Shown here: piece by piece, positions 8,106 to 15,950 of the stretch | Position numbering within the stretch: the first letter of the stretch is position 1 | How the letters are laid out: each line of letters opens with the position of its first letter | Source: Mesotoga sp. UBA6090 | GTDB lineage: Bacteria; Thermotogota; Thermotogae; Petrotogales; Kosmotogaceae | DNA: 64,000 nt | Reading direction: 5' to 3' | Assembly: GCF_002435945.1 (NCBI RefSeq) | Contig: NZ_DIXC01000004.1 | Span: 54,407-118,406, forward strand | The notes under the pieces: model-generated | The model's input: only the letters and a program-made list of their open reading frames with translations | What the model was told of the DNA's origin: nothing | Databases searched by the model: none | Translations under genes and position numbers: made by a program

Positions 8106-8300
8106 TTCTATTTTCAACATCGATTTTTTCATGGGTAAAGGGAGGTTAGGTTGATGAAAAAGATGATCGCAATACTTTTGATAGGTTTGGTATCGTTTGG
8201 CACGCTTGCACTTGCAGGACCTGGACTTTGGAAGATTCCTGAGGGCGAGTTTACCGTAGATGGTGGCCCAGGACTTTGGAAGATTCCTGAAGGTTATTGA
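8022..8300 (+). repeat. Tandem duplication of the mature-peptide coding segment
   Basis: 8022-8105 and 8217-8300 (offset 195 bases) are 84-base units differing at three synonymous positions (CCC/CCT, GAA/GAG, CTC/CTT). Each unit itself contains two copies of a 30-base sequence for GPGLWKIPEG separated by 18 bases. Confidence 0.9.
8154..8300 (+). CDS. Small secreted repeat peptide, copy B
   Basis: A 48-residue product starting at ATG 8154 behind GGGAGG (8140-8145). Signal peptide 1-21 starts MKKMIAILLIG and ends at LALA; the predicted 27-residue mature peptide is GPGLWKIPEG, EFTVDG, GPGLWKIPEG, Tyr. The signal peptide differs from copy A at seven residues, while the mature segment differs only by three synonymous third-position changes. 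That contrast indicates that selection preserves the mature sequence. The two genes are 48 bases apart and co-oriented, so probably co-transcribed. No dedicated transporter, modification enzyme or receptor is adjacent: the next gene downstream is a convergent HD-GYP protein. Confidence 0.8.
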   Translation: MKKMIAILLIGLVSFGTLALAGPGLWKIPEGEFTVDGGPGLWKIPEGY

Positions 8301-8324
8301 TTTTGTAACTGCAGCTCTTCCAAC

Positions 8325-9998
8325 TTATTTGAAAAGCTCGGAGATTATTGAACGCCACAATGGGGTTATTTCTTCTTCTTGAACATTGATTTCTTTGCGC
8401 TGAGAAAATTCTATGAATCTAGTTAGGAGACCTTTTGAGATCAATTGGTCGCCTTTTTCTTTTAGGTACTCTAGTGCTCTTGCTTTCGTTATGGCCCTTC
8501 TGTAAGGCCTGTCGGTTGTTAGTGCATCGAAGACGTCGGCTGCCGAAACTATTTGAACAAGCATGTGGATTTCGTCTCCCTTTAGACCGTCGGGATAACC
8601 GTTCCCATCTATTCTCTCGTGATGGTGCCTTACAATATCTCTTACTGCCTTCGGAAAATTCAGGTCTCTCAAGTAACGTTCGCCATATACCGGGTGTCTC
8701 ATTATTTCCTTGAACTCCTCTTCACTCAAAGATGACGGCTTATTCAGCGTATCGAAAGGAATATCAACCTTCCCATAATCGTGCAACATCGCGCCGATTG
8801 AAAGATTGAAGAGATCGATCTTCTCTAGATTAAGTTCCTTTCCAAACTCATAGCAAATCTTGAGGACGCGAAGCGTATGGAGAGCAGTATAGTCGTCCTT
8901 AAGCCTTAACTCTCTGATAAGCTGACGGAAAACTGAAGAAATGCTCTCGAAAAGGTTGTTCACAAAATCTTTTAGATGGGGCGATGTTGTACTGTAGAGA
9001 GTAAGCGACTCGAATGCGCCAACTGAATTCTCTAGAGCCTTAAAATGCTCTCCTTTAACTTGCATTATTGACGCTTCAAGAATCAGTGTTTCTCCCTTGA
9101 TGTAATTGGTCAAAGATTCATCTGGAAGAGACTTGAGTTGATTGAGAAAATTCTCCGCTCTAAAAACGTTGCCGCTCTTCACATAGAAGTGCCCCAGAAA
9201 AATGTATGATACTGCAATGTCTGTCCATTCGATATGAGAACTTATCAGTGACTCAAGTTGTTCGGCAATAATTGCCGCTCTACTAAGGTCATTCATTTGA
9301 AGAAGAATCTTCAAGTTTATCATGAGCTTGTACCCGTTTATTGAAACCACACTACATCCTTCGACCTGATCAAGAAGCTTTATTGCTTCAGCAAATCTGT
9401 TCTTCGAGTAAAGATAGTCGATCATGTTCAACTGAACCATTAGCATTCTTACCGGTGATTCGGCCACTGCCTTTGCTCTCTCATAAAACTTCCATGGATT
9501 GTCTCCGGTCTGGAGCTGAGTGGAGACCAGGCCTAGATCATTGTAGTACTCAAAGCGCTTGTGCGTTGGCACATACTGCTCCAGCTTCACAAGTTCGCTA
9601 AAAAGCGCGAGCGTTTCGTCTCCGAAGCCCATTTCGAATGAAGTCATCATATGGAGTATTTTGAGGTTGATTTCCTGTTCCTTTCCACATTCCTTTGCAA
9701 TCAGATCCACTGCAAGCTTGGAAACAAGGTAAGCGATCTTGTCCTCTGAATTCCTAGCAAAAAAATAAGAGAGAGAATACATTCCTTCTGCCAGAAGTTC
9801 ATTATCCACATCGGAGAAGTCAAATACACCCGTCTCGTCAAACGTCTGAGAGTATGCAAAGTCAAGAGCTACCAATATTCCGATATCTTCTCTCGAGAGA
9901 TCCTCTTCATCAAGAATAGCCCTCAGCTCAGATCTAAAACTCTCGGAATCATCATAATTAAACCTTAAGGCCAGACCGCTAATTCTAGAATTCTTCAA
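8325..9998 (-). CDS. HD-GYP domain protein with helical-repeat N terminus
   Basis: About 557 residues. Residues 1-345 are alpha-helical, TPR-like repeats with regular Leu/Ala/Tyr spacing and no recognisable sensor domain. Residues about 355-530 are an HD-GYP phosphodiesterase: the metal-binding pair in MLHDYGKVDIP, the downstream HP..GERYL motif, the HHERIDGNGYPDGL motif that names the family, and ADVFDALTTDRPYR. HD-GYP proteins hydrolyse cyclic di-GMP (or related cyclic dinucleotides) or act as binding proteins; all metal ligands look intact, so it is probably active. I prefer the TTG at 9998 because GAGGAG sits six bases before it, whereas the upstream TTG at 10004 abuts the ribosome binding site. 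Convergent with the small-peptide genes. Confidence 0.9.
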   Translation of the reverse strand: MKNSRISGLALRFNYDDSESFRSELRAILDEEDLSREDIGILVALDFAYSQTFDETGVFDFSDVDNELLAEGMYSLSYFFARNSEDKIAYLVSKLAVDLIAKECGKEQEINLKILHMMTSFEMGFGDETLALFSELVKLEQYVPTHKRFEYYNDLGLVSTQLQTGDNPWKFYERAKAVAESPVRMLMVQLNMIDYLYSKNRFAEAIKLLDQVEGCSVVSINGYKLMINLKILLQMNDLSRAAIIAEQLESLISSHIEWTDIAVSYIFLGHFYVKSGNVFRAENFLNQLKSLPDESLTNYIKGETLILEASIMQVKGEHFKALENSVGAFESLTLYSTTSPHLKDFVNNLFESISSVFRQLIRELRLKDDYTALHTLRVLKICYEFGKELNLEKIDLFNLSIGAMLHDYGKVDIPFDTLNKPSSLSEEEFKEIMRHPVYGERYLRDLNFPKAVRDIVRHHHERIDGNGYPDGLKGDEIHMLVQIVSAADVFDALTTDRPYRRAITKARALEYLKEKGDQLISKGLLTRFIEFSQRKEINVQEEEITPLWRSIISELFK

Positions 9999-10222
9999 AT
10001 CCAACTCCTCTGCCCCTCAGTATTCTATCACGCGACCAGCATTCTGGTAAAATCAGAACAATGGATGGTTGTGGACATCTTAAGGAATCAAAAGAGATGC
10101 GAATAGTTTGGCTAAGACCTTTCTGTATGAGAAAACTTTTCTTCAGAAAGACTTTGCCTTTCGCAGGTCATCGATACATTTGTATGAGACTATTAGTGAT
10201 ATCTATGAGAGAGGCGTTGTAG

Positions 10223-10822
10223 ATGACAGGAGTAAAGAGGCTTTTGGCTAGAGCTATGGATGAGAACTGCTATGTGGTAGAGGAAGAAGAAAGGGTGACC
10301 ATCATCGATCCGGGATGTGGAGTTTCTGCTGAACTTCTCCCCTTAGTCGGGAGGAAGAAGGTACGCGTTCTGCTAACTCACGGGCACGCCGATCACATTT
10401 TTGATCTTGACAAGATAGACTCAGATGAGATCGTTATCCATGAGCTGGATAGAAATATGTTAATTGATCCCGAGAGAAGCTTCCTGTACATTTTCGGAAA
10501 AGAGGCCCTACTGATTGAAGAAGCTAAGATAAGGACAACTGAGATTCTTGATGGTCAGTGGAAGTGCTTCCATACTCCCGGGCACACAGAGGGTTCTTGC
10601 TGCTTCCTTTATGGGAAAAAGCAATTGTTTTCTGGAGATACAGTCTTTTCAAATTCCGTTGGAAGAACCGATCTTCCCGGTGGAAATGAAATCGAAATGG
10701 ATAGAAGCATTCAGCGACTCAGGCAGCTTTTCAATGAACTTCCCAATTTGCGGGTCCTCCCAGGCCACGGACCGGAAGCTACTGCCCAAGATATCTTGAG
10801 AGAAAACCCCTTCTTTAGGTAG
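10223..10822 (+). CDS. Metallo-beta-lactamase-fold hydrolase (glyoxalase II-like)
   Basis: A 199-residue cytosolic protein. The signature THGHADHIFD gives the first zinc ligands. HTPGHTEGSCCFL, FSGDTVFSNSVGRTDLPGG and VLPGHGPEA supply the remaining ligands of a binuclear MBL-fold site. Short MBL proteins of this arrangement are usually annotated as hydroxyacylglutathione hydrolase-like thioesterases; the true substrate is unknown, and a glutathione-dependent role is doubtful in an anaerobe of this type. Its 3' end overlaps the convergent C69 peptidase gene by 8 bases. Confidence 0.9.
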   Translation: MTGVKRLLARAMDENCYVVEEEERVTIIDPGCGVSAELLPLVGRKKVRVLLTHGHADHIFDLDKIDSDEIVIHELDRNMLIDPERSFLYIFGKEALLIEEAKIRTTEILDGQWKCFHTPGHTEGSCCFLYGKKQLFSGDTVFSNSVGRTDLPGGNEIEMDRSIQRLRQLFNELPNLRVLPGHGPEATAQDILRENPFFR

Positions 10823-12101
10823 GAAGCTCTTTCTTGAAATTCCTTGACTTCAACTGTTGAAGTTTCTTGTTCTGCCTATTCCAGTAGCTCCTATCAAAGA
10901 ACCCAACCTCTTCTTTCTCCTCTCTAAGTAGAGATGTCATCTTCCTTGCAATATTCCAGCTCTTTTCGAAGGCCTGACTCGTGAGGACTTCTTCTGACAT
11001 CTTCTCCCGGTTGAACAATAAGTCTAACTCCAGAGGCAGACAGTATTCCTTCCATAGTTCTTTCGCCTTCGAATTCCTTAACAATGCCAGTCTATTGAAT
11101 ATCTCCCAGTTTCCCCAGTAATTGATTCCCTCTTCTTCGAAGGGAAGACTTGATTTGAGGCCGTCAAACCACACCGGTTTGAAGATTGAAAGACAAGGAA
11201 GACTGCTATTTGTAACCCACACTTCAATTCTATCTCCCAGTGAAACCACCATAGAAGATGTGGTCTGAGAGCTGACGACGCCTGCACCCGCATGCATGCA
11301 TATGTTGCTCATTGAGCCAAGCAACCTGCCTCTTTCATGATCTCTAAGAACTTCGAAACTACTCTCTATGTCCATTTTTCTCTCTTCAATCAGGCTCTTC
11401 ATTCTCTTTGATCTCGCCCCTGCGCCAGAGAAATTGCTAATCAGTCTTCTTTCATATGATTGGGCGAAATTGAATTCTTCACCCCTCTTGTGCCAGTTTC
11501 GATTCTCAGCATTACTAACAACTTGAGCGTGGCTCTCATCGATTTCCTCTCCGATCGTAAGACAGTTCGAAATTGCGGCACATCCATTAACTCTCTTTGC
11601 AACCCAGTATCGATCTGAGGTTTCAACAATCCAGGCGTTCTCTCTATCTGCTATCATAAAGGAATTGTGATAATAAAGGTACTTGGTGAAACCTCCGTTC
11701 CCACCCTGGCCATACTTATCAATCAGCTCTACAATAATCTTGACAGCATGTTCGGCGTTTTCTGATCTCTCGAGAGCAATTCTCAACATGTCCATTCCAA
11801 GCAGCCCGTCTCTTCTGACGCTCTCTTTGGTGAATACCGCCTCATTACCTATAGCGACTCCCTTTTCATTGACACCCATCTCTCCGCCCCACATCCACGA
11901 AGGTCTTGAAATGAGTATGGCATTAGTCTCACTTGCCTGATCCACTCTTTGACTAGTTGTGAATAGCTCATCGCTATTGTTTGAAGAACGTGGAAAGAAA
12001 TAGACTGACTGAGGTTCATTTGGCTCACGATCGCTGTTCTTTCCGAAGAGAGTTATGCCATTGGCAGATGACTTTCCTAGAACCACAAAAGTATCACACA
12101 T
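10815..12101 (-). CDS. C69-family peptidase, secernin/dipeptidase-like
   Basis: A 428-residue N-terminal-nucleophile hydrolase. The protein begins MCDTFVVLGKSSANG, so removal of Met exposes Cys2 as the nucleophile, as in the U34/C69 dipeptidases and secernins. NSDREPNEPQ, SRPSWMWGGEMGVNEKGVAIGNEA and the Asn/Asp-rich core fit the family. It is probably a cytosolic dipeptidase or amidase used in peptide scavenging; eukaryotic secernins have uncertain activity, so substrate assignment stays open. Last gene of a minus-strand run after the GDPD and YdcF-like genes, with 11 bases between it and the YdcF-like gene. Confidence 0.87.
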   Translation of the reverse strand: MCDTFVVLGKSSANGITLFGKNSDREPNEPQSVYFFPRSSNNSDELFTTSQRVDQASETNAILISRPSWMWGGEMGVNEKGVAIGNEAVFTKESVRRDGLLGMDMLRIALERSENAEHAVKIIVELIDKYGQGGNGGFTKYLYYHNSFMIADRENAWIVETSDRYWVAKRVNGCAAISNCLTIGEEIDESHAQVVSNAENRNWHKRGEEFNFAQSYERRLISNFSGAGARSKRMKSLIEERKMDIESSFEVLRDHERGRLLGSMSNICMHAGAGVVSSQTTSSMVVSLGDRIEVWVTNSSLPCLSIFKPVWFDGLKSSLPFEEEGINYWGNWEIFNRLALLRNSKAKELWKEYCLPLELDLLFNREKMSEEVLTSQAFEKSWNIARKMTSLLREEKEEVGFFDRSYWNRQNKKLQQLKSRNFKKELPT

Positions 12102-12112
12102 GATCTCACACC

Positions 12113-12880
12113 CTACGGACTCTTGATCAGATATCTCAACTGTCCGAAATACTCATGCAGAGCGGCCAGGTTAGCATCTAGAGCCCGCTGGTTTGGCAGA
12201 AAATCGACATAGCTTAGTTTCGTGTGATCATACATGTAGTCAGTTGGGAATGGTGTTACTCTCAAACCGAACTTCTCGAACGAACTGACCGCCCTTTTCA
12301 TGTGGACGGCCGAAGTGACCAGAACCACGCTTGACCAGTTGAATTGACTGCAGATATCTGAAGCATAACGAGCATTTTCCCAGGTTGTCTGAGCTCGTGG
12401 TTCAACAATGACCCTGGCAGACGCAACTCCGCGATCGAGAAGCCAGTCTCTCATTAGCTCCGCAACTGTTGAAGTTGATCTTCCCGGCATGGACGATCCC
12501 GTCACAATGATCGGAAGTTTCGTCTGAAGATGAAGCTCATGAGCCTTTGACAGCCGGGCAATACTGTGATTATCCAGCACCTGACCTTCCGGAGAGATGA
12601 TTATACCGCTGCTCAAGACCACTATCGCTTGTCCACTCACTGTGCGGGGCACGGAATATGCATTTTCCATCGGCTGAAGATACAGATGAGTTCCAAATCC
12701 TGTAGAGAGAAGATATGCGAAGAAACACAGAATAATCATGACTACTCCAGAGATCTTTGTGCGTCGTTCTTCGCTTCTCTTAATAAGAATCACTGCAATT
12801 ATAAGAAAGATTAGGATGAACAGTCCCGGTGGTGTCAAAATAGCCGAAGCGAATTTCTCAAGATACAGCAATGCCGTCAC
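12113..12880 (-). CDS. YdcF/SanA-like DUF218 membrane protein
   Basis: A 255-residue protein with two N-terminal membrane helices (about 14-32 and 40-60), then a DUF218 domain: AIVVLSSGIIISPEG, LPIIVTGSSMPG, VIVEPRAQTTWENARY, VVLVTSAVHMKRAV and a C-terminal HEYFGQLRYLI. The family includes ElyC, YdcF and SanA, linked to envelope biogenesis and vancomycin tolerance in enterobacteria. The usual VVLGGG is replaced by VVLSSG, a mild deviation. The start codon overlaps the stop of the upstream GDPD gene by 4 bases (ATGA-type coupling). Envelope or lipid-carrier metabolism is a plausible shared theme with the GDPD. Confidence 0.88.
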   Translation of the reverse strand: MTALLYLEKFASAILTPPGLFILIFLIIAVILIKRSEERRTKISGVVMIILCFFAYLLSTGFGTHLYLQPMENAYSVPRTVSGQAIVVLSSGIIISPEGQVLDNHSIARLSKAHELHLQTKLPIIVTGSSMPGRSTSTVAELMRDWLLDRGVASARVIVEPRAQTTWENARYASDICSQFNWSSVVLVTSAVHMKRAVSSFEKFGLRVTPFPTDYMYDHTKLSYVDFLPNQRALDANLAALHEYFGQLRYLIKSP

Positions 12881-13617
12881 CTTCTTTCGCTTTTTCCTCC
12901 AAGTGCAGCCATTATACCTTGAAGATTGTCGGTAATTATTATGTCAACTTCACCCCTGATCTTAATAAGTAGTCCGGGATCATCTAATGTCCACAGCGCG
13001 ACCTTCACTCCTCTGCTTCTTATAAATCTTATAAAACGCATTCCCAGCTCGAAACCGATCTCATCAAATAACTGGACGGGTAGGTTAACAGAGAAAGGCT
13101 CGTATTTGAGAAGCTCTTCGAAATACTTTACAGGATCCTTTCCTCTTGCATCTTCTCCAACAAGAAGACCTATCTTTGCTCGAATTTCTTTCTCTTTCAC
13201 TTTTCTTAGACAGGCATGATAAAAAGATGAGAAGAGTGTCCTATCAATCGCGTTAAAGCTCTTGACAAGAGGAACAACAAGATCGGCCGCTCTGGGATCC
13301 TTGATCTCTACATTGACAAAAGCCGTTTCAGGAAGCTCAAGATAAACTTTTTCGAGAGTCGTAATTCCTTCGGGATTAACTAGATTCATCTTCTTGAGTC
13401 TCTTGAAGCTCGTATCTCTTAACTCAACATCTACACCCAGAGTCCTTTTTAAATTAGAGTCGTGGTTTACGACAAGCACTCCGTCTGCTGTAAGCTGTAC
13501 ATCCAGTTCGACTCCGTCAGCACCAACCTGAACTGCTCTTACTATTGAGAGAAGGGAATTTTCCCCCGCACCTGTTCCCATACCCCTGTGTCCGAGAATC
13601 AAAGGCCTTGAATTCAT
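12877..13617 (-). CDS. Glycerophosphodiester phosphodiesterase
   Basis: A 246-residue GDPD-family TIM barrel. LGHRGMGTGAGENSLLS, GADGVELDVQLTADGVLVVNHD and FVNVEIKD carry the catalytic His pair and the metal-binding Glu/Asp residues. It should hydrolyse glycerophosphodiesters from lipid turnover to glycerol 3-phosphate and an alcohol. No signal peptide, so cytosolic. The ATG at 13617 is used because GGAGGTTTCT precedes it; the in-frame start 12 bases upstream lacks a ribosome binding site. First gene of a three-gene minus-strand run. Confidence 0.93.
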   Translation of the reverse strand: MNSRPLILGHRGMGTGAGENSLLSIVRAVQVGADGVELDVQLTADGVLVVNHDSNLKRTLGVDVELRDTSFKRLKKMNLVNPEGITTLEKVYLELPETAFVNVEIKDPRAADLVVPLVKSFNAIDRTLFSSFYHACLRKVKEKEIRAKIGLLVGEDARGKDPVKYFEELLKYEPFSVNLPVQLFDEIGFELGMRFIRFIRSRGVKVALWTLDDPGLLIKIRGEVDIIITDNLQGIMAALGGKSERR

Positions 13618-13735
13618 AGAAACCTCCATTTAACAAATCAACCTATGTCGAGACCACGGAAATTGACGACTGAAATGCCAATTAACCGGCCTCGATTCCG
13701 GCAACTGCGTATATCCATAATTATAGCAGGATACG

Positions 13736-13763
13736 TTGCCTGTTCAAGAGTATGCGCTATTAT
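13736..13763 (+). promoter_or_regulatory. Candidate promoter of the proline-oxidation operon
   Basis: TTGCCT (13736-13741) and TATTAT (13758-13763) with a 16-base spacer, about 65 bases before the TTG start of the first gene. Pattern match only. Confidence 0.35.
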
Positions 13764-13828
13764 GCTGGTTTTCTTCAGGGAAAGGAAAGGAATTATACTT
13801 GTAATAGATATTATATGGAGGCGATACC

Positions 13829-14140
13829 TTGGAAAGGATAAATAAGCATCCGCTTCTTTCTTTCGAGCGCAAAGAGTTAATCACTTTCTTTTTCGAAGGA
13901 AGAGAACTTTCAGCATACTCAGGCGAGACGATTGCTGCCGCCCTTCATGCCAACGGTATTAAGGTCTTGCGTTACAGCACGAAGGAAAGGCATCCACAAG
14001 GATTGTTTTGCGCGATCGGCAAGTGTTCCTCCTGCTTGATGGAAGTGGACGGAAAACCTAACGTGCGTACTTGCATAACTCCCGTGAGACCTGGAATGAT
14101 TGTTAGAAGACAGCATGGCAGAGGTGAGATTAGTGAATGA
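13829..14140 (+). CDS. [2Fe-2S] small subunit of an amino-acid/amine dehydrogenase (HcnA/SoxA-N-like)
   Basis: A 103-residue ferredoxin-like protein starting at TTG behind GGAGGCGA. The cluster motif is C-x4-C-x2-C (CAIGKCSSC) with a fourth Cys in VRTC, the plant-type [2Fe-2S] arrangement found in HcnA and in the N-terminal part of sarcosine oxidase alpha chains. It should shuttle electrons from the flavoproteins encoded next. The three oxidoreductase genes plus the P5C dehydrogenase strongly suggest the heteromeric, dye-linked proline dehydrogenase type described in thermophiles. It overlaps the following gene by 8 bases. Confidence 0.9.
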   Translation: MERINKHPLLSFERKELITFFFEGRELSAYSGETIAAALHANGIKVLRYSTKERHPQGLFCAIGKCSSCLMEVDGKPNVRTCITPVRPGMIVRRQHGRGEISE

Positions 14141-15950
14141 TCTCGATGTACTCGTAGTAGGAGGCGGACCTGCCGGGCTGTCCACTGCAATAGAAATTTC
14201 TAAGAGCGGTTTGTCGGTAGTGGTAGTAGACGAGGGCGTTTCTTCAGGCGGTCAGCTGGTCAAACAGACTCACAAATTCTTCGGCAATGAGAGCTTCTTC
14301 GCGTCTGTGAGGGGAATAGAGATTGCTCAAAGACTGATTGAAGAACTTAGTGCTTTTGAGAAAGCTCAACTATTGAGCGAGAATTCAGTGATGGCTGTCT
14401 ATTCAGACGGAGTTCCTGTACTGGACATGAGGCGGGATTCTACAACTGTTTTCAGACCTAAAAAGATAGTTCTGGCAACTGGCGCCTCGGAGAAGTTCCT
14501 TCAGTTTGAAAACAACGATCTGCCAGGTGTCTACGGAGCCGGCGCCGTCCAGACTCTTATGAATCAATATGGCATCATTCCTGGCAAAAGCGTTCTGATG
14601 ATCGGATCAGGCAATATTGGCCTGATAGTTGCCTATCAGTTGATGCAGGCTGGAATTGAAGTGAGAGCGATAATCGAAGCCTCAAATGAAGTAGGTGGTT
14701 ATCAGGTTCACGTCGACAAAGTAAAACGTTTGGGAATTCCCGTAGAACTGCGGCACACAATCTTGAAAGCGATCGGAGAAGACACTGTCAGGGGAGCAGT
14801 GGTTTCCGAGCTCGATGACAGATGGAGACCAATTGCAGGAACGGAACGAGAATTTGCGGTAGACACCATATGTGTTGCAGTAGGGCTCTCCCCATCGACT
14901 GAACTCGCAGCACAGGCAGGCTGCAAAATAGAATATATCCAGGAGTTGGGAGGGTATGTTCCTTCCAGAGACGAGAATATGAGAACATCGGTACCTGATG
15001 TCTTTGTCGCCGGCGATGTTTCCGGGATCGAAGAAGCCACTACGGCCATGATGGAAGGTAAAATTGCAGGGCTATCCATAATAAAGGATTTGACCGGAAA
15101 CTGCGACGAGGAGCTCCTCGGCAGTTTGAAGGATACTCTGGCGAGTTTCAGGAGCGGTCCCAAGTCTTCTAGGACAAGAGATGGACTTGGAAGACTTGGA
15201 ATCAGAGTCAAAGGTTCACCCTTCGCCAAGAGACAGACGAGCGGTTTCGATAAATATGTAGGAAAGTTGCGCCCAATAATTGAGTGCTTAGAAGCGATCC
15301 CTTGCAATCCCTGTGAAACAAGCTGTCCATTCGGAGCAATAACTGTCGGAAAAAATATCAATAATATTCCGGTTATAGACTACTCGAAATGTTCTGGATG
15401 CGGTATCTGTGCGACGAGCTGTCCGGGACTGGCGATCTTCATGTTCAAAGAGAATGAAGACGGAACTTGTTCAATAGGAATTCCTTACGAGTTCCTTCCG
15501 TTTCCTTCAAAGGGAGAATATGTGACCGCTAGAGGAAGAAACGGAGAGTTTCTCTGCTCTGCTCGTGTTGAAAGAGTCACTAGATCGCCGAACAATACAA
15601 ACCTTGTCTATATTAATGTTTCTGCCGGAGCTGCATCTGATGTGCGAAGTATTCTTGTGACTTCAGAAGATGCAAAGGCCATAGTCTGTCGATGTGAAGA
15701 AGTATCGGTTGATCAAATTAGAAAAGCCATCAAAGAGGGATATACAGATTTTGAAGAACTTAGAAGATACTTGAGAATAAGCATGGGACCCTGCGGCGGA
15801 AGAACCTGCAGGCTGAACACCCTGATGATTCTGTCCAAGGAGACAGGCATACCTATAGAGAAACTTTCTCCCGGGATTTTCAGACCACCAGCGGTTCCGG
15901 TAAGTTTCAGAGCGATAGCTGAAAGCAGGGATGATGACTGTGAAGAATAG
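14133..15950 (+). CDS. FAD-dependent oxidoreductase with fused ferredoxin and BFD-like domains (proline dehydrogenase alpha-type)
   Basis: About 605 residues. The N-terminal dinucleotide fold DVLVVGGGPAGLSTAIE binds FAD, and a second fold, VLMIGSGNIGLIVAYQL, fits NAD(P)H or a second nucleotide. VFVAGDVSG closes the FAD module. About residues 400-450 carry iron-sulphur cysteines (CNPCETSCPFGAI and CSGCGICATSCPG), and the C-terminal 100 residues are a BFD/[2Fe-2S]-like domain, VCRCEEVS...GPCGGRTC. This domain set matches HcnB and the alpha subunit of dye-linked proline dehydrogenases, with extra ferredoxin clusters. GTG 14133 is favoured because GAGGTGA lies five bases upstream; ATG 14115 is an alternative. 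It overlaps both neighbours and so is translationally coupled. Confidence 0.9.
   Translation: MNDLDVLVVGGGPAGLSTAIEISKSGLSVVVVDEGVSSGGQLVKQTHKFFGNESFFASVRGIEIAQRLIEELSAFEKAQLLSENSVMAVYSDGVPVLDMRRDSTTVFRPKKIVLATGASEKFLQFENNDLPGVYGAGAVQTLMNQYGIIPGKSVLMIGSGNIGLIVAYQLMQAGIEVRAIIEASNEVGGYQVHVDKVKRLGIPVELRHTILKAIGEDTVRGAVVSELDDRWRPIAGTEREFAVDTICVAVGLSPSTELAAQAGCKIEYIQELGGYVPSRDENMRTSVPDVFVAGDVSGIEEATTAMMEGKIAGLSIIKDLTGNCDEELLGSLKDTLASFRSGPKSSRTRDGLGRLGIRVKGSPFAKRQTSGFDKYVGKLRPIIECLEAIPCNPCETSCPFGAITVGKNINNIPVIDYSKCSGCGICATSCPGLAIFMFKENEDGTCSIGIPYEFLPFPSKGEYVTARGRNGEFLCSARVERVTRSPNNTNLVYINVSAGAASDVRSILVTSEDAKAIVCRCEEVSVDQIRKAIKEGYTDFEELRRYLRISMGPCGGRTCRLNTLMILSKETGIPIEKLSPGIFRPPAVPVSFRAIAESRDDDCEE

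Noticed and set aside
10100..10251. A short open frame from TTG near 10100 to TAG at 10249-10251 that reads like a small helical protein
   Set aside because: No ribosome binding site at the TTG, a 29-base overlap with the metallo-beta-lactamase gene, and no recognised similarity; a second frame over the same stretch is also open.
13645..13845. A 66-codon plus-strand frame before the proline operon
   Set aside because: No ribosome binding site; it overlaps the start of the first operon gene and the likely promoter.
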